Assembly (NCBI RefSeq): GCF_009557455.1
Contig: NZ_CP045651.1
Coordinates: 496,001-560,000, forward strand
Length of the DNA stretch: 64,000 bases
DNA from: Alistipes sp. dk3624
GTDB taxonomy: Bacteria; Bacteroidota; Bacteroidia; Bacteroidales; Rikenellaceae
Reading direction: 5' to 3'
Positions 26,225 through 35,795 of the stretch are shown here, piece after piece. The translations under genes and the position numbers were made by a program. The notes beneath the pieces are model-generated. The model searched no databases and was not told where the DNA came from. It was given only the letters and a program-made list of their open reading frames with translations. Each line of letters begins with the position of its first letter. Position 1 is the first letter of the stretch.

Positions 26225-27457
26225 TTACTTAAACAATCCGAGCCGGTGCCCCATCACCTGCTCTTTGGTGCGAAGGTATTTTTCGTCGTACGGATTCGGA
26301 GCGATCACGATCGGAACATTCTCGACGATTCGCAGGCCGTAGCCTTCCAGCCCGGCGCGTTTCTGCGGATTGTTGGTCATCAGCCGCATGTTCCGGATAC
26401 CGATCTCGCGCAGAATGCTGGCTCCGACTCCGTAATCGCGCTCGTCGACCCCGAAACCCAGTTTGACATTGGCTTCGGCGGTATCGTACCCTTCTTCCTG
26501 CAATTTATAGGCTTTCATTTTATTGAAAAAGCCGATTCCCCGGCCCTCCTGATTCAGATAGACGACTGCGCCTTTTCCTTCCTGCTCGACCATTTTCATC
26601 GCTTCGTGCAACTGGGCTCCGCAATCGCAGCGGCACGAACCGAAAATATCACCCGTCACGCACGAAGAATGCACGCGCACCAGCACCGGTTCGTCCGGCT
26701 CCCACTCCCCTTTGATCAAGGCCACATGATCCAGCCCGTTGCTCGTCTGGCGGAACGGGATCAGCTTGAAATGTCCCCATGCCGTCGGCATATCCACCAT
26801 TTCGCCCCGCTCGACGATCGATTCGGTTTTCAGGCGGTAAGCGATGATATCGGCGATCGAAACGATCTTCAGGCCGAATTGCTGAGCGATTTTCCGCAAA
26901 TCGCCCAGACGGGCCATCGTACCGTCTTCGTTCATGATCTCGATCAGCGCGCCGCCGGGAGTCAGTCCGGCCATCCGCGTCAGGTCGATCACCGCTTCGG
27001 TATGACCCGGACGGCGGAGCACCCCTTTGTTACGCGCCCGGAGCGGGAAAATATGCCCCGGACGGCCCAGATCGGACGCCTTGGTGGCAGGATCGACCAG
27101 CGCCCGCACCGTAGCCGCGCGGTCGGTCGCAGCCACGCCGGTCGTACAACCGTGTCCGAGCAAATCGACCGACACCGTGAAAGGCGTACCGAGCAGCGAC
27201 GTATTGTTGGCAACCTGCATCTCCAGATCCAGTTCCCGACAGCGGTCTTCGGTCAACGGAGCGCACAACACGCCGCGGCCGTTGTGAAGCATGAAATTGA
27301 CGATCTCCGGGGTGATCTTTTCGCCGGCGACGATAAAATCGCCTTCGTTCTCCCGATCCTCGTCATCGACCACGATGACGACTTTGCCCGCGCGGATATC
27401 TTCGATCGCTTCGTCCACACTGCTGAGAATCTTTTCGTTGTTTTGTTCTTGTGACAT
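26225..27457 (-). CDS. ribBA: bifunctional DHBP synthase / GTP cyclohydrolase II
   Basis: The 410-residue protein joins the two committed entry enzymes of riboflavin synthesis. The N-terminal DHBP synthase domain (about 10-210) has the acidic loop [11 protein letters not shown] and [12 protein letters not shown]. The C-terminal GTP cyclohydrolase II domain has [20 protein letters not shown], whose cysteines bind zinc, and [18 protein letters not shown]. Length and domain order are normal. It lies downstream of the LptF/G gene (42-bp gap) and upstream of the VOC protein. Confidence 0.97.
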   Translation of the reverse strand: MSQEQNNEKILSSVDEAIEDIRAGKVVIVVDDEDRENEGDFIVAGEKITPEIVNFMLHNGRGVLCAPLTEDRCRELDLEMQVANNTSLLGTPFTVSVDLLGHGCTTGVAATDRAATVRALVDPATKASDLGRPGHIFPLRARNKGVLRRPGHTEAVIDLTRMAGLTPGGALIEIMNEDGTMARLGDLRKIAQQFGLKIVSIADIIAYRLKTESIVERGEMVDMPTAWGHFKLIPFRQTSNGLDHVALIKGEWEPDEPVLVRVHSSCVTGDIFGSCRCDCGAQLHEAMKMVEQEGKGAVVYLNQEGRGIGFFNKMKAYKLQEEGYDTAEANVKLGFGVDERDYGVGASILREIGIRNMRLMTNNPQKRAGLEGYGLRIVENVPIVIAPNPYDEKYLRTKEQVMGHRLGLFK

Positions 27458-27499
27458 GATATTTCGATTTTGTATTTTTAATTTTCGGTTTTCGTACGG

Positions 27500-28972
27500 T
27501 TACCGGTTCTCCGGCTGCATACGCCGTTTTCGCGGGAATATCCGTTTAAAAAATCCGCGGATTCTCCGGGTGTGGGCGAGGTACCATTCGGCGTTGAACA
27601 GGTTCGAATCGTTGGTCGCTTTATAGGTCAGGTAGACGGAGATCGGCAACAGGATAAATGTGGCGATCCACATCCCGATAAAAGAGTTCCACGAGCCCTC
27701 GCGCGCCATCTTCTCGCCGGTGATCGTAATGATGTAATAGATTACGAAGAAACCGACCGATACGACGACCGGCATCCCCAGCCCTCCCTTACGGATGATC
27801 GCTCCCAAAGGCGCTCCGATCAGGAAAAAGATCATGATCGAAACCGGCAGGGCCATTTTTTTATGCCACTCGACCTTAAATTTGTAGAGCTGCGTGAGGG
27901 CGTCTTTCGAGGTTACCTCGTCAAACGAGTAGAAACTGCGGGAGTTGCGCGCTTTGTTGAGCGCCTCGTTGTAAATCCGTTGCCGGTCTTTCAGACCCAT
28001 GCTGTCGATGTGCGCATTCAGGTAAACGGGCCGCCCGTGCAACGGAGCGATCGAATCGGTGCCGAGACCCTGGTCGAAAGGAAAAATGAAGGTGGTGATC
28101 AGCGGCTGGTAGGAGGCGCTGGCCGCCGCCGCGCTGACTTTCTCCAGCGAGTCGATCCCGGCCGAAAGTTCTTTCGTATTTTTGGTCTGGCTGTTGTTGA
28201 ACAGCGACATGTCGGTTCGGGAAAAATCGAAACCCGACATCGGGATCACCATGTTGTAAACGTCGAAATAACGGCGTTCCAGCGTATTATCTTTCATCCA
28301 CTGGTAGTTGCGCACCTCTTCGTGCATCTCGCCGTTATACAGCGTGGCCAGTAGGAAACGCTTGTCGTCGGACAGCGAAATGTAGCCGGAGTCGGCTACG
28401 ATCGTCCCCATCTTACCGTTTATATTGGTATTGCGCGTATCGTAGATCAGGATATCGGTCAGCAGCTTCGTCTTCGGGTCCTGGTGGTCGACCCGGATGC
28501 TCATGTCGTTGTCGAGATTGAAAAAGAGCCCGTCCTTGAACTCGATGACCTGTTTCTGCTGCCGGATGTCGTAGATCAGCGCCGACATCTTCCGCATCGC
28601 CATCGGCACCAGATTGTTGGCGACGAAAAAACTGCCGACGGCGACGAAAAAGACCAGTACGATCAGCGGCCGCATGATCCTCGGCAGCGATACGCCGGCG
28701 GATTTCAGCGCGAGCAGTTCGTAATTCTCGCCCATATTGCCCATCGTCATCACGGCGGCGAACAGCGTCGCCAGCGGCAGTACCATCGGTATCAGCGTGA
28801 TGGCGGCGTACATCATCAGCTCCATAATCACGCCCATGCCGAGCCCCTTGCCGACCAGTTCGTCGATATAGCGCCACATGAACTGCATGATAAAAACGAA
28901 CAGGACGATGAAGAAGGTGAGCACCATCGGCCCTACGTACGATTTCAATATGAGCTTATGTACCGTTTTCAT
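27500..28972 (-). CDS. LptF/LptG family permease (YjgP/YjgQ)
   Basis: The 490-residue protein has hydrophobic segments near 10-35, 50-75 and 95-115, a long periplasmic domain, and three more near the C terminus (PVSIMIFFLIGAPLGAII, VVVSVGFFVIYYIITI, WIATFILLPISVYL). This is the layout of LptF/G, the membrane subunits of the ABC system that extracts lipopolysaccharide. The start MKTVHKLILKSYVGPMVLTFF at 28972 is preferred because it matches the family N terminus. It overlaps the upstream ABC permease gene by 17 bp. Bacteroidota often have two such genes; which one this is cannot be told. Confidence 0.9.
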   Translation of the reverse strand: MKTVHKLILKSYVGPMVLTFFIVLFVFIMQFMWRYIDELVGKGLGMGVIMELMMYAAITLIPMVLPLATLFAAVMTMGNMGENYELLALKSAGVSLPRIMRPLIVLVFFVAVGSFFVANNLVPMAMRKMSALIYDIRQQKQVIEFKDGLFFNLDNDMSIRVDHQDPKTKLLTDILIYDTRNTNINGKMGTIVADSGYISLSDDKRFLLATLYNGEMHEEVRNYQWMKDNTLERRYFDVYNMVIPMSGFDFSRTDMSLFNNSQTKNTKELSAGIDSLEKVSAAAASASYQPLITTFIFPFDQGLGTDSIAPLHGRPVYLNAHIDSMGLKDRQRIYNEALNKARNSRSFYSFDEVTSKDALTQLYKFKVEWHKKMALPVSIMIFFLIGAPLGAIIRKGGLGMPVVVSVGFFVIYYIITITGEKMAREGSWNSFIGMWIATFILLPISVYLTYKATNDSNLFNAEWYLAHTRRIRGFFKRIFPRKRRMQPENR

Positions 28973-29795
28973 CCCGCTTCCGCATAAAGTCACGCAAAGG
29001 TAATAGTTTTACAATAATAAGCGTAAGGGTCAGTATAAATATTGTAGACGCGCCCGACGGAATATCGCCCTTGTAGCTGACATAAAGCCCGGCGAACGAA
29101 CCGAGCACGCCGATCGCCGAAGCCCCGGCCATGATCCGTCCGAACGAGCGGGTCAGCTGGTTGGCGATCACCGCGGGCATGGTCAGCAGCGAGATCAGCA
29201 GAACGATCCCCACCACGCGGATCGAAATGACGATCGTCACGGCGATCAGCGCCGACATCAGGTAACCGATCAACCGCGTCGGCATATTCTGGCTGCGGGC
29301 ATACTCCCGGTCGAAAGCCACGTACAAGATCGGCCGGTACCAGACGGCGAAAACGATCACGATCGCCAGGTCGACGATCCCCATCCAGATCAGGTCGGAG
29401 GAGGTGACGCTCAGTATATTCCCGAACAGGAAACTCATCAGGTTCGGAGCGTATCCCGGCGTCAGGTATACGAAGATGATCCCGACGGCCATGCCGAGCG
29501 ACCAGATCAGGCCGATCGCCGAATCCTCGCGGATCCGTTTGCCGGCCGTAAAGGCTTCGATCCCGAACGCCGACAGCACCGCGAAACAGAACGCGCCGGC
29601 AATCGGATTCAGCCCGAAATAGTAGGCGATCCCGATCCCGCCGAACGACGAATGGGTGATCCCGCCGCTGAGGAAAACCAGCCGGCGGCACACCACGTAC
29701 GTACCGACCATGCCGCAGGCCAGACCGCACAACAGGCAGGCGAGCGTCGCATGGGTCAGAAACCTGTATTGAAAAAGTTCGTAAAAGAAATCCAT
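28956..29795 (-). CDS. metal ABC transporter permease (ZnuB/MntB-like)
   Basis: The 279-residue protein has about eight membrane segments and the family sequence GTYVVCRRLVFLSGGITHSSFGGIG, followed by VGIVLLISLLTMPAVIANQLTR. These are typical of ABC-3 permeases for zinc, manganese or iron. ATG 29795 gives the usual N terminus (MDFFYELFQYRFLTHA). No ATPase or solute-binding gene is next to it in the window; instead it overlaps the LptF/G gene. Its partners must be encoded elsewhere. Confidence 0.9.
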   Translation of the reverse strand: MDFFYELFQYRFLTHATLACLLCGLACGMVGTYVVCRRLVFLSGGITHSSFGGIGIAYYFGLNPIAGAFCFAVLSAFGIEAFTAGKRIREDSAIGLIWSLGMAVGIIFVYLTPGYAPNLMSFLFGNILSVTSSDLIWMGIVDLAIVIVFAVWYRPILYVAFDREYARSQNMPTRLIGYLMSALIAVTIVISIRVVGIVLLISLLTMPAVIANQLTRSFGRIMAGASAIGVLGSFAGLYVSYKGDIPSGASTIFILTLTLIIVKLLPLRDFMRKRDENGT

Positions 29796-29813
29796 AAACC
29801 GTCGATCGAACCG

Positions 29814-29821
29814 CAAAGCTA
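29814..29821 (-). promoter_or_regulatory. -7 promoter element for the ABC permease/LptF/ribBA/fmt run
   Basis: Minus-strand TAGCTTTG, 19 bp upstream of the permease start. Confidence 0.45.
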
Positions 29822-29885
29822 CGCGTTTTTTTCGGGAATTCTTCCACAATGCGGCATAAGCGGCAAAAATTAGGCGGCGGTTTTG

Positions 29886-29893
29886 TACCTTTG
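29886..29893 (+). promoter_or_regulatory. -7 promoter element for mtaB
   Basis: TACCTTTG, 24 bp upstream of the mtaB start, divergent from the ABC permease promoter. Confidence 0.5.
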
Positions 29894-29916
29894 CGCCGGT
29901 ATCGAAATACAACGCC

Positions 29917-31224
29917 ATGTCATCCGCTAAAAAAGTAGGTTTTTACACATTGGGCTGCAAGCTCAATTTCTCCGAGACGTCGACCATCGCCCGCGAATTC
30001 GAAGCGGGCGGCTTCGTACGCGCCCGGCAAGGGGAAACCGCCGACGTATATGTCGTCAACAGCTGTTCGGTCACTGAACATGCCGACAAAAAGTGCCGCA
30101 ACATCGTGCGCCGGATCGTCCGGACGAATCCCGATGCCATCGTCGCGGTCACCGGATGCTACGCCCAGCTACGGCCGCAGGATCTGGCCGCCATCGACGG
30201 GGTCGACCTGGTGATCGGCAACAACGACAAAGGCTCGATCTACGAACGGGTATCCGCACTCGGCGCCAAACGCAAAGCATCGGTACACACCTGCGAAGCC
30301 GGCGAGCTGACGAACTTTTTCGCCGCGTTCTCGACCGGCGACCGCACCCGCTCGTTCCTGAAAGTACAGGACGGGTGCAATTACCATTGCAGCTACTGCA
30401 CGATTCCGCTGGCGCGCGGCGCCAGCCGCAACCTCCCTATTGCCGATCTCGCGGCCGAAGCGCAGCGAATCGCCGCGCAGGGTCAACGCGAAATCGTACT
30501 GACAGGTATCAACACCGGCGATTTCGGCCGAACGACCGGCGAACCGTTCATCGACCTGCTGCGGGCCCTCGACCGGGTCGAAGGCATCGATCGCTACCGC
30601 ATTTCGTCGATCGAGCCGAACCTGCTGACCGACGAGGTCATCGCTTTCACAGCGGCTTCGAAACGATTCCAGCCGCATTTTCACATTCCGATCCAGAGCG
30701 GAAGCGACCGCATCCTGGCGCTGATGCGCCGCCGGTACAACACGGCGCAGTTCGCCGACCGGATCGCTGCGGTGCGCCGCGCCGTGCCGGACGTATTCCT
30801 CGGTATCGACGTGATCGTCGGATTCCCGGGCGAAACGGACGAAGACTTCGCCGACACCTACCGTTTCCTCGAACGTCTCGCCCCGGCATTCCTGCACGTT
30901 TTCCCCTACTCCGCGCGTCCCGACACCCCCGCCGCCGGATTCCCGAACCGGGTTCCGCCGCCGGTCGTCGAACGACGGGCCGCCGAGCTCGGCGCGCTGT
31001 CGGAACGTTTGCACCGCGCTTTTTACGAAAAGCAGGTCGGAACGCAAGCGCGAGTATTGTGGGAGAGCACGCGTCGCAACGGATATATGTACGGATACAC
31101 AGGCAACTACGTCAAAGTCCGCACGCCGTTCGACCGTGCGCTAATCAATACGATCACGCCGGTGAAACTGACTGCGACGGACGGTGAAGAGGTAATGGAT
31201 GCGGCGATTCTCAGCCGGGAATAG
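29917..31224 (+). CDS. mtaB: tRNA (t6A37) methylthiotransferase MtaB
   Basis: MtaB converts t6A37 in ANN-decoding tRNAs to ms2t6A. The 435-residue protein has the N-terminal UPF0004 domain (KKVGFYTLGCKLNFSETS, with further Cys in NSCSVTE and VTGCYAQ), the radical SAM motif CNYHCSYC and a C-terminal TRAM-like region (AILSRE end). The GCKLNFSE sequence distinguishes MtaB from MiaB and RimO, which read GCQMN and GCPKN respectively. It is transcribed singly from its own promoter. Confidence 0.94.
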   Translation: MSSAKKVGFYTLGCKLNFSETSTIAREFEAGGFVRARQGETADVYVVNSCSVTEHADKKCRNIVRRIVRTNPDAIVAVTGCYAQLRPQDLAAIDGVDLVIGNNDKGSIYERVSALGAKRKASVHTCEAGELTNFFAAFSTGDRTRSFLKVQDGCNYHCSYCTIPLARGASRNLPIADLAAEAQRIAAQGQREIVLTGINTGDFGRTTGEPFIDLLRALDRVEGIDRYRISSIEPNLLTDEVIAFTAASKRFQPHFHIPIQSGSDRILALMRRRYNTAQFADRIAAVRRAVPDVFLGIDVIVGFPGETDEDFADTYRFLERLAPAFLHVFPYSARPDTPAAGFPNRVPPPVVERRAAELGALSERLHRAFYEKQVGTQARVLWESTRRNGYMYGYTGNYVKVRTPFDRALINTITPVKLTATDGEEVMDAAILSRE

Positions 31225-31244
31225 CGTAAGTACGCCAAATTGTT

Positions 31245-31252
31245 TATATTTG
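31245..31252 (+). promoter_or_regulatory. -7 promoter element for the HAMP protein/trkH unit
   Basis: TATATTTG, 26 bp upstream of the start at 31278. Confidence 0.5.
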
Positions 31253-31277
31253 TAATCTTGAACAACGACAATCGGGC

Positions 31278-32030
31278 ATGGGTTTGAAAAACAAAATACG
31301 GTTGGGCTTCCTTTCGTTGGCCCTGCTGCTTTTCTTTTCGGGAATCATTTCCTACTTCGAGCTCAGCAGGCTGAGCCATTCGACGCACAGCATGCTGGGA
31401 GCCAGCTTCCGCAACATGGAACTGTCGAAAACGATGCTGGACGCCGTGCAGGATCAGAACACCGCACTGCTGCAGATGATCGTCTCGGGCAGCCGCAACA
31501 GCGACTCGATGCTGATCGTCGGCCGGCAAAAATTCGACTCGTCGATGCGCGAAGCCAACGTGCTGATCCGCGACCTACAGGGGTTCGACTCGATCTACGC
31601 CGCCAACGTCGCCTACAACCGGATCGTCGACGCCTACCTCAGCGACAGTCTGCACAAAAACAGCGTCGGCTGGTACGTCAACATCTACGAAACGTCGTAT
31701 GCCGACCTGACCACGTCGATCAAAAATTTCATGGTCTCCTCGCAGCGCATCATGGACGTCAAAGCCCAGCGGCTCGAAGACAACGCCTACCGCGCTACGA
31801 TGCCGGGCTTCATCGCGCTGCTGATCGGCATTCTGATCGTCGTGGTATTTTTCTATTTCATCAACCTGTACTACATCTCCCCGGTGCTGAAAATCACCGA
31901 CGCGCTGAAAAATTACCTGAATTCGAAAATCCCGTTCAAGGTGAACGTCGAGGGCCGGGATGAAATGTTCCGGCTGAAGGAATCCATCGAAAAACTGATC
32001 GATCAGCAAAAAAGCAAACGAAACGAATAG
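31278..32030 (+). CDS. membrane sensor-like protein with four-helix periplasmic domain and HAMP, no output domain
   Basis: The 250-residue protein has a first membrane helix (about 10-28, FLSLALLLFFSGIISYF), a periplasmic helical region of about 145 residues like the 4HB_MCP ligand-binding domain, and a second helix (about 177-198, FIALLIGILIVVVFFYFINLYY). A HAMP-like segment closes it (SPVLKITDALKNYLNSKIPF, then GRDEMFRLKESIEKLI). No kinase, methyl-accepting or other output domain follows. The TrkH gene starts 6 bp downstream, so the two are almost certainly expressed together. A role in gating or regulating the transporter is inferred from context alone. Confidence 0.78.
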   Translation: MGLKNKIRLGFLSLALLLFFSGIISYFELSRLSHSTHSMLGASFRNMELSKTMLDAVQDQNTALLQMIVSGSRNSDSMLIVGRQKFDSSMREANVLIRDLQGFDSIYAANVAYNRIVDAYLSDSLHKNSVGWYVNIYETSYADLTTSIKNFMVSSQRIMDVKAQRLEDNAYRATMPGFIALLIGILIVVVFFYFINLYYISPVLKITDALKNYLNSKIPFKVNVEGRDEMFRLKESIEKLIDQQKSKRNE

Positions 32031-32036
32031 TCGGAC

Positions 32037-33482
32037 ATGCGGTTGAACATCGTACTCAGATACATCGGTCTCATCTTGCTGCTGAACGCGGCGTTCCTGC
32101 TGCTGTCGGCTTGCGTTTCGCTGCTGAACGGCATGGATACCGCTTTCTACCCGCTGTTGCAGAGTTTCCTGCTGACGGCGATCCTCGGAGCCTTTCCGCT
32201 GATCTTCGTGCAAGGCGGCGAACAGATATCGAGCTCCGAAGGCTATGGCGTGGTGGTCGGGGCGTGGCTGATGTCGTGCCTGATGTGTATGCTGCCCTAC
32301 ATGCTCTGGGGCGGCGAATTCACGCTGGCCGACGCATGGTTCGAAAGCGTTTCGGGCTTCACGACGACCGGGTCTACGTCGCTAAGCAACGTCGAAGCGC
32401 TACCCAAAGGACTGCTGTTCTGGAGGGCGTCGACACACTGGCTGGGAGGCGTCGGGGTCGTGATGTTCGTCCTGGTCGTGCTGCCGTCGATGGGCTCGAC
32501 CAAGATGCGACTTTCGAGCGTCGAACTGTCGTCGATGGCCAAGGACAATTTCCGGTACCGCACCCAGAAAACGCTGCAAATCCTGATCGTCGTTTACGTC
32601 GGATTGACGCTGATCCAGACCGTGCTGCTGAAGATCGTCGGGATGGGCTGGTTCGACGCGGTCTGCAACTCGTTCTCGACCATCGCTACCGGCGGATTCT
32701 GCACCCGCAATTCGAGCATCGCGTCGTTCAACAACGCCGGGGTCGAATTCATCGTGATGTTCTTCATGCTGGTCTCCGGACTGCATTTCGGCCTGATATA
32801 CGGCACGCTGACCGGCAAGAACAACAACATCTTCAAATCGGAAATCAGCAAATACTACATTTTCTCGACACTCGCGGGAGGCGTCGTCATTGCGATCAGC
32901 CTGTGGCTGACGGACATCTATCCGAATATATGGATTTCACTAAGATACAGCCTATTCCAGATTATATCGGTCGCTTCGACCACCGGTTTCGCCACGGCCG
33001 ACTCGTCGGTATGGACGCCGCTTGCCATCGTCGTGCTGATGCTGTTCACAATCCAGTGCGCCTGCGCCGGGTCGACCGCAGGCGGCATCAAATGCGACCG
33101 TATTCTACTGTCGTTCAAAGCGATGAAAGCCGCCATCATTCAGCGGCAACATCCGAACGCCATCATCCGGGTGAAACTCAATGGAGTGATCCAGGAGAAC
33201 AATACGGTCAACATGGCGATGCTTTTTATCGTACTGTACCTGATGCTGCTGGGGATCGGAACGGTCGCGGTAGCCGCTTTCGGCATCGATCTTGAAACCA
33301 GCTTCAGCATGACGGTAGCCAGCATGGCGAATGCAGGAGCCGGGTTCGGGCAGGTCGGTTCGATGGGCAACTACCACGAGATGCCGGGGATGGTGAAATT
33401 CATCGCCACGATCATGATGCTGCTGGGACGGTTCGAAATTTTCGGATTCATCCAGCTTTTCTTTTTGAACAAGTGGAAATGA
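32037..33482 (+). CDS. trkH: TrkH family potassium uptake protein
   Basis: The 481-residue integral membrane protein has the four pore-loop repeats of the SKT superfamily: SVSGFTTTGST, FSTIATGGFCT, VASTTGFATAD and MANAGAGFG. Each repeat carries a central glycine of the K+ selectivity filter. TrkH normally works with a cytoplasmic RCK subunit, TrkA, that gates it. No trkA gene is present nearby; the gene directly upstream encodes a HAMP-type membrane protein instead. Potassium selectivity is inferred, since some relatives also carry sodium. Confidence 0.93.
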   Translation: MRLNIVLRYIGLILLLNAAFLLLSACVSLLNGMDTAFYPLLQSFLLTAILGAFPLIFVQGGEQISSSEGYGVVVGAWLMSCLMCMLPYMLWGGEFTLADAWFESVSGFTTTGSTSLSNVEALPKGLLFWRASTHWLGGVGVVMFVLVVLPSMGSTKMRLSSVELSSMAKDNFRYRTQKTLQILIVVYVGLTLIQTVLLKIVGMGWFDAVCNSFSTIATGGFCTRNSSIASFNNAGVEFIVMFFMLVSGLHFGLIYGTLTGKNNNIFKSEISKYYIFSTLAGGVVIAISLWLTDIYPNIWISLRYSLFQIISVASTTGFATADSSVWTPLAIVVLMLFTIQCACAGSTAGGIKCDRILLSFKAMKAAIIQRQHPNAIIRVKLNGVIQENNTVNMAMLFIVLYLMLLGIGTVAVAAFGIDLETSFSMTVASMANAGAGFGQVGSMGNYHEMPGMVKFIATIMMLLGRFEIFGFIQLFFLNKWK

Positions 33483-33515
33483 CGCCGGGCCGCACGTCCG
33501 TGTCGTTAAAAAATA

Positions 33516-33523
33516 TATTTTTG
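33516..33523 (+). promoter_or_regulatory. -7 promoter element for the SPOR protein gene
   Basis: TATTTTTG, 20 bp upstream of the ATG at 33543. Confidence 0.5.
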
Positions 33524-33542
33524 CAGTTAGATTGATATTGCC

Positions 33543-35105
33543 ATGTACAGACTGAGTCAGCTATTTGTTACGTTGTTTGCGGTTGCCCTCTCGACCGGAC
33601 TGCAAGGACAGCAGGTCACGGCGCGCGTAGCGGGACTGGAAAGCAATGCGAAATACATGTCCCTGCTCGAACAGGAACAGCGTCTGCACCGAACCGAAGA
33701 TTCGGTCGTGCAGGTCATCAACGACACGCGCAAACTTTTTACCGCCGAAACCACCGATTCGGAAAAAGAACAGCTCGGAACCAAAATCCTGCAACTCGAA
33801 AAAGAACTCTTCGAAATCCGGAACCAGCAGGGAGTCACGGCCAATGAAATCGGAGCGATCGAGCAGGACTTCATCCTAAAGAATCTGAACGGCACGGCCG
33901 AAAATCCGGCGGCAGCCGGCACTCCGGCTCCGGCGGGCGGAAAACAAACTCCGAATCTGGTCTACAACGTCTACTTCAAAGAAAACCTGTCGGAGCAGGA
34001 TTACAAAGCGCTGCGGCACGCGCAGGAACTCGAACCGCTGCCGCTGAAACTGCTGGGAACCTATCTGGAAAACTATCGGAAAGCAGACTCGCTGGCAACC
34101 CTGTACGACACGACCGCCAACAAAACGCTGGCCGAAGAGACCTATGCGCAACTGGAATCGATCGGATCGCTGAACCGGGCGCTCAGCGACTCGCTGTCGC
34201 ATGTCTGGAATTACATTTACGACAACAAGACCTACGCTTACAACTACCTGCTCGACAAGATGGGCAAGAACGAGATGCTGGACAAATTCGGCACGCAATT
34301 CCGCAACAACCGCCAGCAAATCGCCGCGATGCAGGACAGCGTAGCCTCGGAAACCGTTTACGGCTACCCGCTGAACAAACGGCTGCTGCTCGGCTACGAG
34401 GAGGCCCTGGCCGGAATCCTCGGATACACGGCGGCCCGGGACTCGGTGAACAAACAGGCCGAAATTTTCGGCAAACTGCACTACGACCTGCCGAAAATAG
34501 CTCCTAAAGAGCGTATTTTCATCGAATACGCCGATATCGAACGGGCCAGCCCGTCGAAATACAACGCCTCGAACCCGATCCCGGAAATGGAAGTATACCG
34601 ACAGGGAACCGTATACCGCATCCAACTGGGCGCTTTCACCCAGAAGCAAGCGGTTTCGCTCTTCAAGGGAGTCTATCCGCTGTGTTACGAGAAGAGCGAA
34701 GACGGGAAATTCCGCTACTTCGCCGGGGCGTTCCGCGATGCGGCCGCCGCCGACGCCGGACTGGCCAAGCTGAAAAGCATGGGATTCCGCAAACCGGAAA
34801 TCGTCGTATGGCGTGACGGCCGCTTCGAAATTCCCGGTGAAACGGGCGGCGAAGGAACGGCCGGCGAGCTTTCCACCCTGTACCGCGTAGAGATCGCCGG
34901 GCAGGGCGAAACCATTAGCGAGGCGATCAAAGAAGTGACCGACAGCCAGGCGGCCGGCAAGGAACTCTCGCGCGCCACGAACGACGACGGATCTTACCTC
35001 TATTCGATCGGGAATTTCGACAGCAAGGAAGCCGCCGATTCGCTGTGCCGGGCTATCAATGCAGTCTCGCAGGGTAGCGCGACCGTATTAGCCCTCGACT
35101 ATTAG
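33543..35105 (+). CDS. secreted SPOR-domain protein
   Basis: The 520-residue protein has a signal peptide (MYRLSQLFVTLFAVALSTGLQGQ), a predicted coiled-coil region (about 40-110, rich in Glu/Gln/Lys) and an Ala/Pro-rich linker. A helical mid-region follows, then SPOR-like repeats: VYRIQLGAFTQKQAVSLFKGV with FRYFAGAFRDAAAADAGLAKL, and a second, degenerate one near the C terminus (LYSIGNFDSKEAADSLC). SPOR domains bind peptide-stripped septal glycan, so a role in cell division or envelope organisation is likely. It is monocistronic, with a terminator downstream. Confidence 0.83.
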   Translation: MYRLSQLFVTLFAVALSTGLQGQQVTARVAGLESNAKYMSLLEQEQRLHRTEDSVVQVINDTRKLFTAETTDSEKEQLGTKILQLEKELFEIRNQQGVTANEIGAIEQDFILKNLNGTAENPAAAGTPAPAGGKQTPNLVYNVYFKENLSEQDYKALRHAQELEPLPLKLLGTYLENYRKADSLATLYDTTANKTLAEETYAQLESIGSLNRALSDSLSHVWNYIYDNKTYAYNYLLDKMGKNEMLDKFGTQFRNNRQQIAAMQDSVASETVYGYPLNKRLLLGYEEALAGILGYTAARDSVNKQAEIFGKLHYDLPKIAPKERIFIEYADIERASPSKYNASNPIPEMEVYRQGTVYRIQLGAFTQKQAVSLFKGVYPLCYEKSEDGKFRYFAGAFRDAAAADAGLAKLKSMGFRKPEIVVWRDGRFEIPGETGGEGTAGELSTLYRVEIAGQGETISEAIKEVTDSQAAGKELSRATNDDGSYLYSIGNFDSKEAADSLCRAINAVSQGSATVLALDY

Positions 35106-35124
35106 CGACCGGTTCCGCGCCCCC

Positions 35125-35170
35125 TAAAAACGATGCCTTCCCCGGTAAAAAACGGAAGGCATTTGTTTTT
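35125..35170 (+). terminator. rho-independent terminator after the SPOR gene
   Basis: The stem ATGCCTTCC (35133-35141) pairs with GGAAGGCAT (35154-35162) and is followed by TTGTTTTT. Confidence 0.75.
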
Positions 35171-35267
35171 CACCTTATTTTCGACCGGTTCTTTTGCAGG
35201 TTTCCAAAAAATCCGTACCTTGGAAAAGAATTTCCCGTCCGGGATAAAATCTGATAAAAACAGGCTT

Positions 35268-35774
35268 ATGTGGTTAATCGTCGCGCTGATCGTCGTGGGC
35301 GTACTGTTGCTGGTAGCGGAACTGGTACTGCTGCCGGGAATCAGCGTCGCCGGGATCGGAGCATTCGTCGCATTTCTGGCGGCCGCATTTTACGGTTTCA
35401 TGCAATACGGCGTAATGGGCGGCGCACTGATCCTCGCAACGATCGTGATCCTCTGCGTCATCGCGGTAGTCGTTTCGCTCAGAGCCAATACATGGCGCCG
35501 TTTCTCGCTGAAAGCGACCGTGGACAGCACGTCTACCCCTACCCCCGAACAGCAGGACATCCATGTCGGACAACGGGGCGAAACGCTGACCCGACTCGCT
35601 CCGATGGGTAAAGTGCAGCTCGGCGAAGTGACCATCGAAGCAAAATCCGTGGACGCCTACATCGACCCGCACCAGGCGATCGAAGTGATCGGCTACGACA
35701 ATACCGCCGTCATCGTAAGGCGGGTCGATTCCGCGGCCGGATACCGGGGAACATTTTCCGAACCGCTCGATTAA
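35268..35774 (+). CDS. short NfeD-like membrane protein
   Basis: The 168-residue protein has membrane helices at its N terminus (MWLIVALIVVGVLLLVAELVLLPGISVAGIGAF and a second pair near 40-75) and a C-terminal OB-fold (HVGQRGETLTRLAPMGKVQLGEVTIEAKS, then VIGYDNTAVIVRRV). This is the short NfeD form that lacks the protease domain. It is followed 21 bp later by floA, the usual NfeD-flotillin pair, so the two likely act together in membrane organisation. ATG 35268 is chosen because the upstream part of the open frame runs through the terminator. Confidence 0.88.
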   Translation: MWLIVALIVVGVLLLVAELVLLPGISVAGIGAFVAFLAAAFYGFMQYGVMGGALILATIVILCVIAVVVSLRANTWRRFSLKATVDSTSTPTPEQQDIHVGQRGETLTRLAPMGKVQLGEVTIEAKSVDAYIDPHQAIEVIGYDNTAVIVRRVDSAAGYRGTFSEPLD

Positions 35775-35795
35775 AAACACAAAAACACTAAAAAT

